Assembly: GCA_026826555.1 (NCBI GenBank)
Contig: JAKSZT010054568.1
Coordinates: 10,442,085-10,506,084, forward strand
Source: Tolypeutes matacus
Lineage: Eukaryota > Chordata > Mammalia > Cingulata > Chlamyphoridae
DNA length: 64,000 bases
Direction: 5' to 3'
Of this stretch, positions 1 to 11,730 are shown one piece after another. Both the position numbers and the translations under genes were made by a program. Under the pieces are notes generated by a model. It ran no database searches and had not been told where the DNA came from. It saw only the letters and a program-made list of their open reading frames with translations. Each line of letters starts with the position of its first letter. Positions within the stretch are counted from its first letter, which is position 1.

Positions 1-24
1 GCCGCCAATGAAAAGAGAATGTGT
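1..24 (+). CDS. NBAS: Possible 3' end of the preceding NBAS exon (partial)
   Basis: The first 24 bases run into GTAAGT at 25-30, which is a perfect +1 to +6 donor. The next certain exon begins with a single base that completes a codon, so the preceding exon must end with two bases of that codon. Read that way, the 24 bases have no stop (PPMKREC followed by GT, completed by A to Val). This is only phase and donor compatibility over a very short stretch, and I do not recall the family sequence here well enough to confirm it. Confidence 0.35.
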
Positions 25-339
25 GTAAGTGTCCGCATGCGGTTAGCTCTGAGACCTCAGCACCTTCAGAGGAGCCAGTGGAAGAAGCAGAATGCACATA
101 GAAGTCAAGGTTGTCTTTAAAGGATGTTAAAAATTGTCTTGAGGTATAGCAGTGTCTCCGTTTCTCCTTGCCCCTGAACCCAAATATTTGATTCAGGAGT
201 CGCAGACAGTGATGCTTAATAACATCTGATTTATGATGTCAACAAAATTTTGTCCCACTTATATTTTCGACATAAAATTGTTAGACTGCCTTTTAGCAGC
301 TCAAATGCCACTTGAGAATTCATATGGAATAAATGAATA

Positions 340-480
340 GCTCCCATTTTTCCAAAGCATACAATGCTCCATGCAATTTATATGCATTATCAGTAATTCT
401 CAGAATAATTCTTCCCCTACAAGGGGAAGTGAGGTTATCCTAATTTTACAGGTGAGGGAATTGAGGCTCAGAAGTTAAAA
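340..480 (+). repeat. MIR SINE fragment
   Basis: The block has the MIR layout: a 'tgctccatgcaattta' region, a middle with 'ctcagaataattctt', then 'ttttacaggtgagggaattgaggctcaga'-like core words. Boundaries are approximate and the copy is old. Confidence 0.65.
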
Positions 481-854
481 AATAAATAAACGGAGGAGAC
501 AGACTTTTCTCAGCAGCTCCCCAGCCGCTGTCACCCACGGCGTCTTTCTACAGCCCCCCGTGCCATCCGCCACCTGCCTCACCCGTGTCCCTTGGAAGGT
601 GGTGGCCACGTGCTGGCTCTGGGACCGTGCCTCGCCCTCTCGGCAAGCGGCTCTCCCCCAGGCCGGCGCACAGCCCCACACACTGGAAGTTGAAGGATGT
701 TGTCCTGAAAATATATTTGTGAGCAGTTTAGGCTGCCAGAAACATCTGGAAAAGACTCTTTACCTTTAACCTTAGGGCGAGACCTTTAGGAATTTATGGA
801 GCAAACCCAAGGAGAGCAGTGTTTCTGTTTTGTTTTGCTTTATAACTGTTTCCA

Positions 855-910
855 ATAAAATACATATTTATATATAATATTATATCTTTATTTATATATA
901 GATATTTTTG
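855..910. repeat. AT-rich low-complexity (TA)n-like tract
   Basis: The stretch is made almost only of A and T, with repeated TATATA and TTTATATA words. No element boundary is visible. Confidence 0.7.
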
Positions 911-2474
911 TGGCACCGGTGGCATGCTGACATGTAGCTTTTAAAATCAGTGCAGGCTCTCACATCATAAACCGCTAGTTTTACTTGTGGCAGTCCTTGA
1001 AAACAGCATAGGAATAGCTGCCCAGGACCTGGAAGTGCCTGTCAGAAGCAGTCTTGAGCCCTGTGCTCAGCTTCCTGACTTCAGCTCTGTCCTGGGGCTT
1101 GGGAATCCGTGCCTGCAGACACTCTCAGGTGAGGATAACGGCGCCAGCCGCCCTGCTGTTCATTAATGGTGTACCTTTTTAGCAAATAATTAGGGTTGAA
1201 TTGTAGATTTCTTCAGCCTCTCAAAATGGATAATTTCTCAGTTAAAGATAATTTATGAATTCAAAATGCAATGCCTCTAGTGGATGAGTTAATTCTGATT
1301 TTATAGTTTCTTTTACTTTTAGAACACTGACCTTTTAAAAATCACTTACTTTCTCATGGTAGAATATACCCACAAGAAGCAAAACGTTTATTACATTTAA
1401 AATATTTAATGCATTTGTGGACAAAAATTCTTTTATAGTCACTTATGAAAAGAAAATATGTGAATTTCTAACCTATTTTTCACAAAACCACTTTATTAAA
1501 TCATTTGAATCAGAACAAAACATTTAGCAATTTACTCGGCCCCTCTTACTGTCCATGTCTCCGCTAGCTAAAGGATAAATCATATAAAGTTGTCCTTTTC
1601 TGCGTCTTTCCTGTCTCAAATTGCTGCTCATCACAGGAGAATGTTTGATGGCATGCTTTGAAAACATGTCCTCACAAGTACTTCTGAGTGCTGCTTTTTC
1701 CTCTGCATAGCCCAGTGTGTGGCTTCAGTACTCTCAAGATGACTGAGGCATTGAGGGGGGAAGGGGAGGGGAGGAAAGAGTGACAGTGACTGGGTGTGCC
1801 AGTCCCTACAGCGAGGTTAGAAACTAAGATTTCCACGTGACTGCTAATTTACTGGTACCCCTTTGAATCTCAGACTGGTGTGTGGTTTTTTCGTCTTAGT
1901 CTCTTGTAAGAGAAAGCATGGAAAGTATAGTAGATTTGTACTTATGGGAATTGTTAGTTTCGTCCTGTGTGTCGCTCCGGGCTGGTGGCGGTTGTCGTCA
2001 AAGCCGCATTGCACATGGCTTCATCCTCTGCTGGCAGGTCAGCGCTTGTTCCTGCAGTGAGGGCGTATTACAGGAAACCCCGTGACAGGCGAGCGCAGAT
2101 TACGAAAGGGCAGAGCAGAGGGTGAGTCCTCGAGGATGAGAAGATTCCCCAGTCAGCCAGAAACTCTCGTAGAGCTTTGTACCTTGAAACAAGCAGTACT
2201 GTTTGTCATAGATTGCTAATTGTAGTGGAGACACAAAGCTTTTGCTCAGCACTGTCAATCTCCTTATTACTACCCTTAACATTTTTCTCAGAGGGCAAGA
2301 AATGAAATTCTTTCAAGGGAAGGGCCATGCTTAGTTAATAGACTAACGTCTAGAACCTAGTACTGGAACAACAGACTCTTAATAAATAGTAAAATCTTTA
2401 ATAATTGTTGTAAATAAAACCAGTACCCTGTTCGTGGGGCCATGAAATGAAATTATCTTTAGCTTGTCTATTGA

Positions 2475-2890
2475 GAAAACATCATTGTCTTGGTTTGCCA
2501 GAGCTGCTAAAACAAACACAGACTGGTTGGCATAAAGAATAGGAATTTATTGTGTCAGAGTTTTGGAGCCTGGAAGTCCAAAATCAAGGTGTTGCCAGGA
2601 TCATGCTTTCGCCGAGGTCTGCAGGGTTCTGGAGGAGGCCTGCTGGCATACCTTGGTCCCCTTCTGCCATTTGGCCGTCTGTCTGCTCTCTCGCCTCCGG
2701 TGTCTAAGCGTCGTGCTTCTGCAGACTCCAGTCAGAAGGGGTGAAGGCCTCACCGTGACTAACAGGATCTGCAGAGATCCTATCTACAAAAGGGTTCACA
2801 CCCACGTGGCCACTGGAGGTTAGGCGTGGGCGTGTCTCTGTGGGGCCACGGTCCAGCCCACAGCAGTGATGCTTTCGTGAAACACGTGGG
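2475..2890 (-). repeat. MaLR-like LTR, antisense
   Basis: The left edge reads as the reverse complement of the usual LTR 3' end (gcagc..ggcaaac). It is followed by the antisense 'gaatttattgtgtcagagttttggagcctggaagtcc' pattern typical of MLT1-type LTRs, given here only as a family resemblance. The copy is diverged and its edges are uncertain. Confidence 0.55.
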
Positions 2891-3089
2891 GTAGGAGCAG
2901 TCAGAGAAGGGAGAGCAGAGCAGCCTTCTGTGTGCATCTATGTTTCAGAACCAAGAGCGGTACAGTGCGGAGTCATCACCACCCTGTCTGTCTGTCGCAC
3001 CCAGCCTGAGCTCTGATAGGCACTACCTTTGTCGCAGTTTAGTCCTGCCATGACCCCAGACTACTGCCACTAATCAGTGAGAGCTAATA

Positions 3090-3330
3090 TTTTTGAGGTA
3101 AATTGGAAGATGTGCCTTCTATTAGAATGAGGTTCACAATTACGTGATCATTTATTAGATAAAGCAGCTCTACAAGGAAAACGTTAAAGCTCATTTTCCC
3201 AAATGAGAAAAGCGAGGCCCAGAAATGTTGGATAGCTTCCCCAGAACCATACAACTCAGCTGTTTGCATGTAAGTAACTTACCTGGGTCACCCAAGTGCA
3301 CTCAAGGAGCCAGACCTCAAAGCCTGGGCT
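3090..3330 (+). repeat. MIR SINE
   Basis: The core words 'cccaaatgagaaaagcgagg', then 'cccagaa', a 'gtaacttacctgggtcaccc'-like stretch and 'agccagacctcaaagcc' follow the MIR order. The element ends about 255 bases before the NBAS exon. Confidence 0.6.
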
Positions 3331-3584
3331 TGCTGGGCTGCCACCCGACCTCCCTACCTCTGGGGCACTAGTGGATGCCACCGGAAGCTGCGTTTTCTCC
3401 GTAAGATGTCAGACTTTCCACCAAGTAGACCTGACAGAGATCACCTCCTCTATTCAGATTGCAATTTGACAGGAGAATTTTTTTCTTTAATGGGGTTTCT
3501 TTCTCTTTTAAAAATTTCTTGTTAGAATTGTGATAACTCTAATCATTTCTAATGCCTTGGCTTTTTCTCCTTTTGAACCAACAG

Positions 3585-3720
3585 AAGCAATAACCCATGG
3601 TTGCTGCTAAGTACAGCAATGCTAACGAGATGTACGATGGAGAACAAGGAAGGTCTGGGAAATGAAGTTGTGAAAATGTGTCGCTCTTTATACAACACGA
3701 AGCAGATGCTCCCTGCAGAG
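3585..3720 (+). CDS. NBAS: NBAS, third-from-last coding exon
   Basis: NBAS is a very large cytosolic and ER-associated protein (about 2,370 residues in human). It works in the NRZ tether (NBAS-RINT1-ZW10) for Golgi-to-ER vesicles and has also been linked to nonsense-mediated decay. This exon is bounded by a pyrimidine-rich acceptor (..ccaacag at 3578-3584) and a strong donor GTAAGT at 3721. One base at 3585 completes a codon, then 45 codons run SNNPWLLLSTAMLTRCTMEN.. to ..KQMLPAE with no stop, ending in phase 0. I recognise the residues around MCRSLYNTKQMLPAE as NBAS C-terminal sequence. The reading continues in phase into the exon at 9727. Only the extreme C-terminus of the protein is encoded in the window. 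Confidence 0.9.
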
Positions 3721-6039
3721 GTAAGTGGGTATTTCAAGTGGCTTTCCAGTGGGGTATTCCTTTTCTTATCAGAACTCTTTATTATAAGCAGTATCGCTGT
3801 ACCTTAGGAAGAACATTTAGCTTAAGTGGTTACTGGTAAAGGCCTGTAATTGATAACAGATCAGATGAAGAAGAGCAGTGCTGAAAGTTTGCTTTGAGGT
3901 ATTTTCCTTTTTGTTAGAATTCCAAAGCAGTATTCCTTTGACAAGTCACAGAGTATATAACTCAGTTTTCAATTCCTCCTGGATGCCCTTTACATTCCAC
4001 TCAAGTTTATGTCCCAGGGGGTCATGTCAGCTCACGTGCTGTCTCAGAACCACGCTGGTTGGTGAAGTGGCAGGGAGCGTTAGCAGTCCGCGGCAGCTGG
4101 CAGCCGCTCGAGGGGCTTGCGTGGCCCTCATGTTTATTCTCAGTCACCTCCACTTGACCTTTGCTTTCTGCTCGATCACCTGATGTGGCTGTCACGGATG
4201 GAGTTGTTCCGTGTGTGTTTGTAAGTGACGGGCTGCTCCCTAAAACAAGCACGGTAGTAACAGCCCCCGTGTGGGCAGGGCCTCAGCAGGGTGTCCTTTG
4301 AGCTGTTTAAATGCCTTACAGCTAAACAGTTGGACGATGGCGCTAAATCGATTAATTGGTTTCAGGTTTCTACCATATATGAGGTAAATTTGAAAATAAA
4401 ATTGCAAATGTAATTCTTTGAATCCTCATTGTAATCATTCAAGGAAAATAATCTCATTATGAACGCACATATAATGAATTGTTTTCTGAATGAGGGACTG
4501 GCTAAGGATCTTTTGATTAAATTTTAAAATGTTTCATCCATTGAAGGAAATCTTCCAACCACCAGAATGACAAAATTATTCTATAATATATTTAAAGTAC
4601 AAATACCAAAAGTTTCCCCCCCACCCAAATGGCATGTTATTGGGCTGTGCCCTGCCGGGCCTGAATCAGCTGTGCTGAGGGGTGGACCACGGCCATGCCA
4701 CCTGCTTCTCCCGCGGCATGAGCCGCCACTCTGCACAGGCAGGACTCAGCACAGCCAGGGGAAGGGGATAAGACCCCGCAGTGGGCGGCCAGGACCAGCT
4801 CTGTGGGCTTGCCTGGGGGCCAAGGAGCGGCAGCACCTCTGCTGGCCCGGCATCCAGCCTCCTCCCCGAGGGGCTCCAGACCACGCAGGCTCAGGCTCCT
4901 GCGAGGACCCCGCACCACCGCACGTAGGGCAGAATCCCGGTGGTGCGCAGAGCTGCAGGGCTCTGTCCCTGCCCCATTGCCGCGTGCTGTGTGCGTGCCC
5001 GGGGGCCAGGCATAGCTGGTCTCGGAGGGCGGGACTCTGACTTCCAGTAAGCCCCTCATTGTCCTGGGGTGGGCCTGTGTTGAAGTCGGTCATTATTACT
5101 TCTCTATTCCAGCTTGAGGAAATGAAAAGTCATCAACCCAGGAGTTCTGGTCCCACAGTGACTTCTCATTTTCCTTACTGCCTCAGTTTCTGCCTTTCAA
5201 TTGGGCACATTTATAGGTGTTTTTTTTTTTTTTTTCAGTATACCATGATTAAAGGAGCTCATTTTTGTTGATTGCTAAATGTGCTCAAATGTGATTTACA
5301 ATTGTTACAAAAGAAGGCACGTTATCCTTACAAAGCTTATGTCTTGTTAAGTTTATTTTACTGCATTTGCAAGTTCCATAGTTAATTTCAGAGTTCCATA
5401 ATATTTTATATGACTGTGGTAGTAAAAAATCCAAGATTCATTGTTTTTTATTTTTAAGCCAATACCTTTGGCTCTCGTGCTCCATGGCTTATGAAATGGG
5501 CACGCCTGCTTGTCTGTAGACAGGCCACTTAAATGCACTTACCTTCTTCATCCCCAGTTCCCACTCCACACGAAGCATCCATATCTGTAGATTTTTTTTC
5601 TCCATGACTCCTTCAGAGGCCTTTTGTGACTGTGCATTGTTGTATGTGGCACTTGTTTACTTAGCGCCGCGATGGCCTTGCTGGTGGGAATGTCACCGGC
5701 AGTGTAACAGCATGTTTCACAGGGGTTGTATCCACGATCCAGAAAGTTACGTTTCCTTCTTCTCAGCTGGTATCCATGGCAACATATGAAGCATCCTCAG
5801 AAGTGGGGATATATGTAGAATAATATATTGGCATAAAACAGATTCCTGGCATTTACCAATTTTTTTAAAATTCCAGGTTTCAGCTATTTGTGGCTGACCC
5901 TGAAGGTCCAGGATTTTGCTGAGGCACAGCATGAATTTGAGTCACAGATGCTGGGGGCTCCTGTGTGGGAGTAAGTCACCCAGCTAATGAGTTGCCCAGC
6001 TACCCTCCCAGCTTCTAAATCTCAAAATGATGTTTTTTT

Positions 6040-6235
6040 TCTTATAGTTGAGGCACTTTTGATAATGTCAAGAGCTCGATTTTTAGAATCAGGTGATGTT
6101 CAAGTTGCTTATCCTTTCTACACTCTACTTTCCTCATCGGCTCAGTGGGGATGATGCAACCACGTACCTTAATGGATTTGAGGAGAAATCTGAAGGAGAC
6201 AGCACATGTTAGAGCAGAGCAGAACAAGCTGGCAT
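6040..6235 (-). repeat. MIR-family SINE, antisense
   Basis: The order 'caagttgcttatcctttct', 'ctttcctcatcggctcagtg', 'gggatgatgcaacca' is the reverse of the MIR core, in which 'cctcatctgtaaaatgggg' is the antisense landmark. It is diverged and its edges are approximate. Confidence 0.55.
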
Positions 6236-6560
6236 TGTCCAGCCGGAGCAGCTGCAGCCCTGCCAGGCAGAGACCCCTGAGCCAGAACACACGAACAGCA
6301 CCTTGTGGACTGAGCTGCAGGCCCAGTAGAACCTGGAGACTCTGTAGTACAGGCCGATTGAGGCCCTGGAAGATGCGCCGATTGAGGCTGCAGCTCCCAC
6401 CTGCCCCAAGGGCAGCGCACGGCCACGAGCATGGAGGCCGGTGGCCGAGAGCCCAGCTGACCTGGAGCTGTGGAGCCAGGAGTCCCAGGTGCTGCGCGGT
6501 GTCCAGGCCTGCCGGAGTCTGGCATCAGCATGTGGCAGAGCCTGCTGCAGGTGAGGCCGC
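6208..6560 (+). pseudogene. Decayed protein-like block, unidentified
   Basis: One forward frame starting near 6211 reads with few stops for about 115 codons, with two TAG codons early on where CAG would be one change away. It includes the words ELQAQ, NLETL, IEALEDA and DLELWSQESQVLRG, which look like helical protein rather than random GC-rich sequence. I do not recognise a parent gene. It sits in an NBAS intron immediately after an antisense MIR. It could be an old processed-pseudogene fragment or chance. Confidence 0.2.
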
Positions 6561-7122
6561 AGGCCGCCCGGCAGCCCCTGCACACCTGTGGCCCACGTGC
6601 CTGCCACAGACCCTGACTCACAAAGGGGGCTAGACACTGTCCTGATAAACCTTCTCCATGCAAAGCAGGAGAAAAACTCCAAAGTTAGAGAGAACTCGGG
6701 ATTTGCGTGCCGAGTGCGTCTTCAGCTGATGAACACTGGCTAAGAGAGAAAAGCACACAGTAGCTCCCACTGAGGGAGCGCCTCCGCTCTTGGATGCCTT
6801 TTGCTGGCCGTGTGCCCTCGATACTTTATTCCTGCTCAGAGAGGTAGGGAGGTCTTTTGGTGCACTCTTCCCTTAAGGCAAAAGCCAGCCAAGTATTAGG
6901 CTCAGTCTAAATAGCATAAATTACTGAAGGGTAATTGTTTGCCAGTTACTGATAATTTATTGAATAAGCAAATGCAAAAGTTGAGAATGAATCTTTAAAT
7001 CTTTACATATTAAATAATTAAGTTTTACTTATTGAATAGTATCTACTGGGGAGATTAACTGCTAAATCACTCAACAGGCATTTGAATGATTATTGTATAC
7101 AAGTATTTTTAGGTATATTATA

Positions 7123-7583
7123 TGTGACGGTTTGAAGCTGGATGGACCCCAGAAGATTATGTTCCTAAAGTTAATCTGTTCCTGTTGGTGAGACCTCTTG
7201 ATTAGATTATTTCTGCCAAGGGCCTTTTGATGAAGTTACTTCAGTTAAGACATGGCCCAGGATGGTCTTAATCCTTTTACTGGAGTTCTTTGTAAGAGAA
7301 TGAAATTCAAAGGAGAGAGGAAGCCACTGAAGCCAGAAGCAGAAAGCAGCGAAACCTGGGGAGAAGGGGGAGACCAGCAGATGCCGCCGTGTGCCTTGCC
7401 ACCTGACAGGAGCCCAGGGTAACAGGCAGAGAGTTTTTGAGGAGAAAGCATCGCCTGATGGTGCCTTGATTTGGACACTTTCACAGCCTCAGAACTGTAA
7501 GGTTACAAGTTAATAAATCTGTATTGTAAACACCAACCCATTTCAGGTATATTGCATTGTGGCAGCCTAGCAAACTAAAACAG
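7123..7583 (+). repeat. Xenarthran MaLR/ERVL-like solo LTR, sense
   Basis: It begins TGTGACGGTTTGAAG and ends ..AGCAAACTAAAACA, with internal landmarks 'gatgaagttacttcagttaag', 'cttaatccttttactggagt' and 'ggtgccttgatttggac'. An AATAAA-type signal lies near 7510. A related start (TGTGACAGTT) recurs at 63758. No clear target-site duplication is visible. Confidence 0.65.
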
Positions 7584-7769
7584 TATGTACCAAGCAAGTT
7601 TGGAATACAGAGAAGGAAAAGTATTCTTGTCCTCAAGTGAGGCAAATAGACAAATGAATAATTAGAAGCATACAAGTTGGCAGATACTGTTAAGGAAGTA
7701 TCTACGAAGTTGGAATATAGAATGCTGAAACCTACCTAGGAATATCAGAGAAGCCTTTGCCAAAAAGGT

Positions 7770-8105
7770 GGATGTTTAGTGTCCTACCTGCTAAGATAAA
7801 TACCGTACCCTGGGTTGGCTTAACAGTGGCGTTTACTGGCGCACAGTTTCAGAGGCTGGAAGGCTGGCTTCCTCCCAGGGCCACTATCTTCAGGCTGCCT
7901 GGCAATCTCTGGGCTCCTTGGCTTCTCTGTCACGTGGCAGAGTCCTCTCCTTTCTCCTCCACGTTCCATTGCCTCTGGCTTCCGGCTGCTCCCCGAGGCC
8001 TCCCCTCCTGCTTGGCTTTTACTCTCCTTTAAAGGGCTTCACGCATCCGGATTAAAGCTCAGCCTGATCTGGGGCCACAGCTTGCTGGAGTTGCTCATCA
8101 CAGAG
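7770..8105 (-). repeat. LTR of the same broad family, antisense
   Basis: It reads 'gggttggcttaacagtgg', 'tttcagaggctggaaggctgg', 'ggctgcctggcaatctctgg' and 'gcttctctgtcacgtggcag'. This is the reverse-complement layout of the LTR at 7123-7583, so the two lie as a diverged inverted pair about 190 bases apart. Boundaries are approximate. Confidence 0.5.
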
Positions 8106-9417
8106 CTCTTACCTCCAGTGGATCCACGTGCTCCAGGACGCAGGCCACACCAGCATGCACGGCCAGTCCGTCTTCGTGGGGGTTCCTGTGCCGCCTGCAG
8201 TGTGGGCGAGGCACAGCCTCTTGGGTGTGAGAGCGCCTGATGCTCTGTGGCTGCATGCGGCTGTTAAAAGGAGTGAACATAAAAAATTCATTTTCACAGT
8301 TGCATTGGCTCTCGAGTCCTGAATGGCCACATGTGGCCAGCGGTCAGCATCCTGGTCAGCACCGACAGGGAACATTCCCATCACGCCAGACAGGCCTCCT
8401 GGGCAGCGCTGCCCTGAGTTGCGTGCTGACGGAGCACGACTGTCACATTCCTGGAGCGAAGGCGGCAGAGTGCCCTGTGGGGGGGGGGGTTACATTTCAT
8501 CCTCCCAAATACTTACTGTGGATTTTGGCATCCTGGATTGAAAATGCACTTTTCTATTTGGGCAAGATGCTTGATGAGTCTCCTGTTCTTTAAGGTGCAT
8601 GTAGTGCTTCCCCGCATTAGAACACGTGATGCTTCAAGGATGCACTTCACACGCCTGCCCCCTGCTCACACTGATCGTCACTCGCTGGCGCAGTGCCTCC
8701 CGCTCTGAACCCTGAAGCCTCGCTGACTTCCAGCAGAGATGCGTGGGGCGAGAGCGGAAAGAAACATCAGCGGGCGGCATTCCAAAGAGCATCTTCTCCT
8801 ACGCGTTCAGTGGGAGCTTCTTGGTATCATCCTTATTTTACCTCTCCTAATGGTAAAGTAGAGGAGTTAGGAAAACGTCACAGATTTGAATTTTGCGCCT
8901 CTGGTATGCTGCTGCTGAGTCCCATGGAGGCAGTGATTCTTGCCACTTCCCGAGGGAAGCCCTGCTGGAACGCCATGAGGCTGCTCGCCGTCGCCGCGTC
9001 CTCGGACCAGGTGTTCCATTCCTTACGTTACAGCTGGTGCCAAGGGCACCAAGGGGGCCGCAGCTCAGTGGGAAAGAACAGTCTGCAAATTTACTTTTCA
9101 TTCTTTCCTACTTTTTGTTGTGAAGGATTATCATTTGTTACCTTATATTAAAAGCCGCTGTCTGATGGCAGGTTCGGCCAGTATAATAAAGGGCTGGGAA
9201 TAAAATCCAAATGCACATATGGAGATCCAAACACATTTCCATTTTTCTGGACCACAGATAGTTTCAAGAAGATGGACTATCGTTAGCATATCATTCAGTT
9301 CACCTTGACATTAGAATTATACACAGGTTTTTAAATGATTAATTTTACTGATTTCCTTTCTTGCAGTTGATATTAATTGGATATTATTAATAGTATTCAC
9401 AATTAATAAAAAGTATT

Positions 9418-9560
9418 TCTGTTTATTAAGCATCTACTATATGCCAAGGATTGTATATTATATTCATTAACACTAATTCTCACGAAAAATCTGGAAAATA
9501 GATATAATTACCTACATTTTATTTGTGAGAACAAGGACGCTGAGTTCAGGAAAATGCATC
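9418..9560 (+). repeat. MIR SINE fragment
   Basis: It begins 'gcatctactatatgccaagg', then 'ttcattaacactaattctcac', with a weak core after it. This is the MIR 5'-to-middle order. It ends about 165 bases before the next NBAS exon. Confidence 0.6.
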
Positions 9561-9726
9561 ATGCACTCTGTACATGCAGGGGGAGGCTCTGCAGCCCTAG
9601 GGGCACAGCGCCAAGGGGTGAAGTGTGTAACTCGAGCGCCTTATGCACACCCTCACTCACCCGCGGGGTAGCTGGTGATCGGGAGTGCTTCCTGGCCTTC
9701 CCCCGTGACTTCCCGTCTGGTTGCAG

Positions 9727-9855
9727 TGTGTCAAGGAGCTCTGCTCGCTGCTGCGCCGCCAGGATTTCCTGCTCCCGTCCCTGAAACTTCTCCTTGAGAG
9801 CCAAGACGAGCATCTCCATGCTGTGGCCCTGGAGCAGATCACAGCCTTGGCCCAG
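9727..9855 (+). CDS. NBAS: NBAS, penultimate coding exon
   Basis: The exon is 129 bases long, exactly 43 codons, phase 0 at both ends. The acceptor is TTGCAG (9721-9726) and the donor is GTATGT at 9856. It reads CVKELCSLLRRQDFLLPSLK.. and ends ..ALEQITALAQ, a leucine-rich helical segment of the NBAS C-terminus. The Arg-Arg in SLLRRQ and the Cys at the first codon are plain in the sequence. It joins in frame to the exon at 3585-3720 before it and the exon at 18862 after it. Because the exon is a multiple of three, skipping it would keep the frame and remove 43 residues. Confidence 0.92.
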
Positions 9856-10734
9856 GTATGTGCAGTTGAATTAGCATTTCCATTCCCATCAAGTGTAACC
9901 GTTGCTCATTTAAATCTAGCCCTCTGTATTGTGTCTAAGTGTGCACTTGTTTATTTTGCAAACATTACTAAGCTCCTCCCACGAGCCAGGCTCTTCGTCT
10001 AGGTGCTAAGTTACAATATCAAATAACAAAAGAGTTTCTCTAGAGAAGCAGGATATTGGTCTCTCTTGAAGACTATGTCGAAGTAGTCAGACATTCCAAC
10101 CAGTCTTTTAATCAGACTCGTCCTCTTGCCATTGGGAATTTGGGTCTAGGGAGCACATAGCATCAGGTGGGTTTTCTTTCCCTGATGGATTTGTTGAGTG
10201 AACTGTTAATCAAAGGTGAGAAAGTGGCTGCAGGTGCTGGCTTAAACCTCAGCCCTGATTTCCCCAGGCAGCTCAACTCCCTGTTGAAAGCAGCTCCTTC
10301 ACTTGAGGAATGATAAACTGAGGTTAAGGCTCAAGGTTTCTTTCTAGGCTGGTTGTCTTGTTACCGTGATTAACAAAGAAATTTTCACTTCCTGTTTTAA
10401 GTTTTACGCTTTAGAATTAGACAGCTCAAGGGTTGTTTTAGTAAGTTCACTTTGTATGATCCTTCTTGAAACCCTTCTGTAGGGAGATCCTTCATTGAAC
10501 TATTTGTGCAAATGTGTGTACACACGCTGTATACACAAAGACATATAGAATTTATATTTTATGTGCGCATGTGTGTGTATTTTATAAAACTGTAGTAGGG
10601 TGTCTCTACTGACCAGAAAGAGAAGGGAAATCCTGGAGTGTCGGCACTTGCCACACGAGACGGTGTGTTGAGATTGATGGAAAGGCATCATGATGTAAAA
10701 TTTCAGAGAAGATGAAAGACAGAAGTGAAAAAAG

Positions 10735-11165
10735 AAAAAAGAAATCCTAATTCTAGCATCCTACTATTTAAAAAGAGGCAGCTCTGCAAGCCTCCAAGAC
10801 CTAGGCAGCCACTAATCTCCTTTATGTCTTTATGGATTCACCTTTTCTGGACATTTAGTGTAAAATGGAATCAGACAAAATGTGGTCTTTCATTTTCAGG
10901 ATTCACCCATGTTATAGCATGTGTTAGTACTTTATTTCTTTTTAACTCCAGTAATATTCCTTTGCATGACTATACCAGTTTATCCATTCCTCTGTTGATG
11001 GACATTTGGGTTGTCTCCACTTTTTTGGTTTTGCAACTATAAACATTTATGTATAAATATTTATGTGGACATGTGGTTTTATTTTTCTTTGGTATATCCC
11101 TAGAAGTGGAGTTGCTGGGAATTTCCCTTTTATAAAGAATTTTTTTATTTGTTATTAGGTAGACA
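10735..11165 (-). mobile_element. Old L1 3'-end fragment, antisense
   Basis: Antisense L1 landmarks appear in order: 'cctttatgtctttatggatt', 'ccattcctctgttgatggac', 'atttgggttgtctccacttt' and 'ccctagaagtggagttgctg'. These match the reverse complement of the end of ORF2, where the '..tgtccatcaacag..' and '..cactgga..' words sit. It is diverged and the ORF is destroyed. Confidence 0.8.
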
Positions 11166-11339
11166 ATTTATTCACATAAATTCAGGCAGTTGGCATTTTG
11201 TGTTGTCTATTTGAAAGACTGTCATTCCAGGGTCATACCCTACTGGACGTATTTATTCTCATCAAATCTACCCTTTCTACATTGTGTTTTTTTGGATTTT
11301 CTACTTTTCAAAGTTCTATGATCCTTAGCTTCTCATTTT

Positions 11340-11730
11340 ATCTTCAGATGTTTCCCAGCAGATGGAAGACTCATACACTGCTGGTAAGACTGTAAATTGG
11401 TACAGCCACTTGGGAAAACTCTCTGGCAGTATCTACTCTGTGACCTGGTATTCCATACCTAAATATTGGGCCACTGGAAAAGAGTGCATATGTATGTCCA
11501 CCAGAAGACATGTGCCGGAATGCTCACAGAAACACTATTTGTAATTGCCAAAACCAGAAATGATAAAAATGCCCATCAATAGCGGAATTTCTAAAAGTGT
11601 CATATCCTTGCAAGACGATAGAAATACTATAGAATACTACGGAGTAATAGAAATGAATGGCCTCCTGCTGCACGTAGCAAGCTGGATGGCTCTCACAAAG
11701 ATGTTGAGAGAAAGAAGCCAGTTCATAACT
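11340..11730 (+). mobile_element. Old L1 ORF2 3' fragment, sense
   Basis: Landmarks are 'actcatacactgctggtaag', 'aaatgcccatcaatagcgg' and 'ggatggctctcacaaagatg', ending 'gagagaaagaagccagttca'. This is the end of L1 ORF2. It is joined at about 11,730 to a different L1 fragment that starts upstream in ORF2 again, so two insertions or a rearrangement meet here. Confidence 0.75.

Larger units (their letters stand above)
25..3584 (+). other. NBAS: NBAS intron upstream of the first certain exon
   Basis: This is non-coding sequence before the acceptor at 3583-3584. It holds a MIR near 340-480, a TA-rich stretch near 855-910, an antisense MaLR-like LTR near 2475-2890 and a MIR near 3090-3330. The remaining sequence, especially 950-2440, is AT-rich and unique to my reading. 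Short open frames here look like chance. Confidence 0.6.
3721..9726 (+). other. NBAS: NBAS intron between the first and second certain exons
   Basis: The donor is GTAAGT at 3721 and the acceptor is TTGCAG at 9721-9726. The intron contains a GC-rich unique block (4,620-5,050), a run of T at 5220-5235, an antisense MIR (6040-6235), a decayed protein-like block (6208-6560), two related LTRs in opposite orientation (7123-7583 and 7770-8105) and a MIR (9418-9560). The remainder is ordinary unique intron sequence. Confidence 0.8.

Noticed and set aside
4567..5093. Overlapping 157- and 140-codon frames in the NBAS intron
   Set aside because: They are GC-rich intronic sequence with both strands open. 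They show no exon-like junctions or NBAS similarity.
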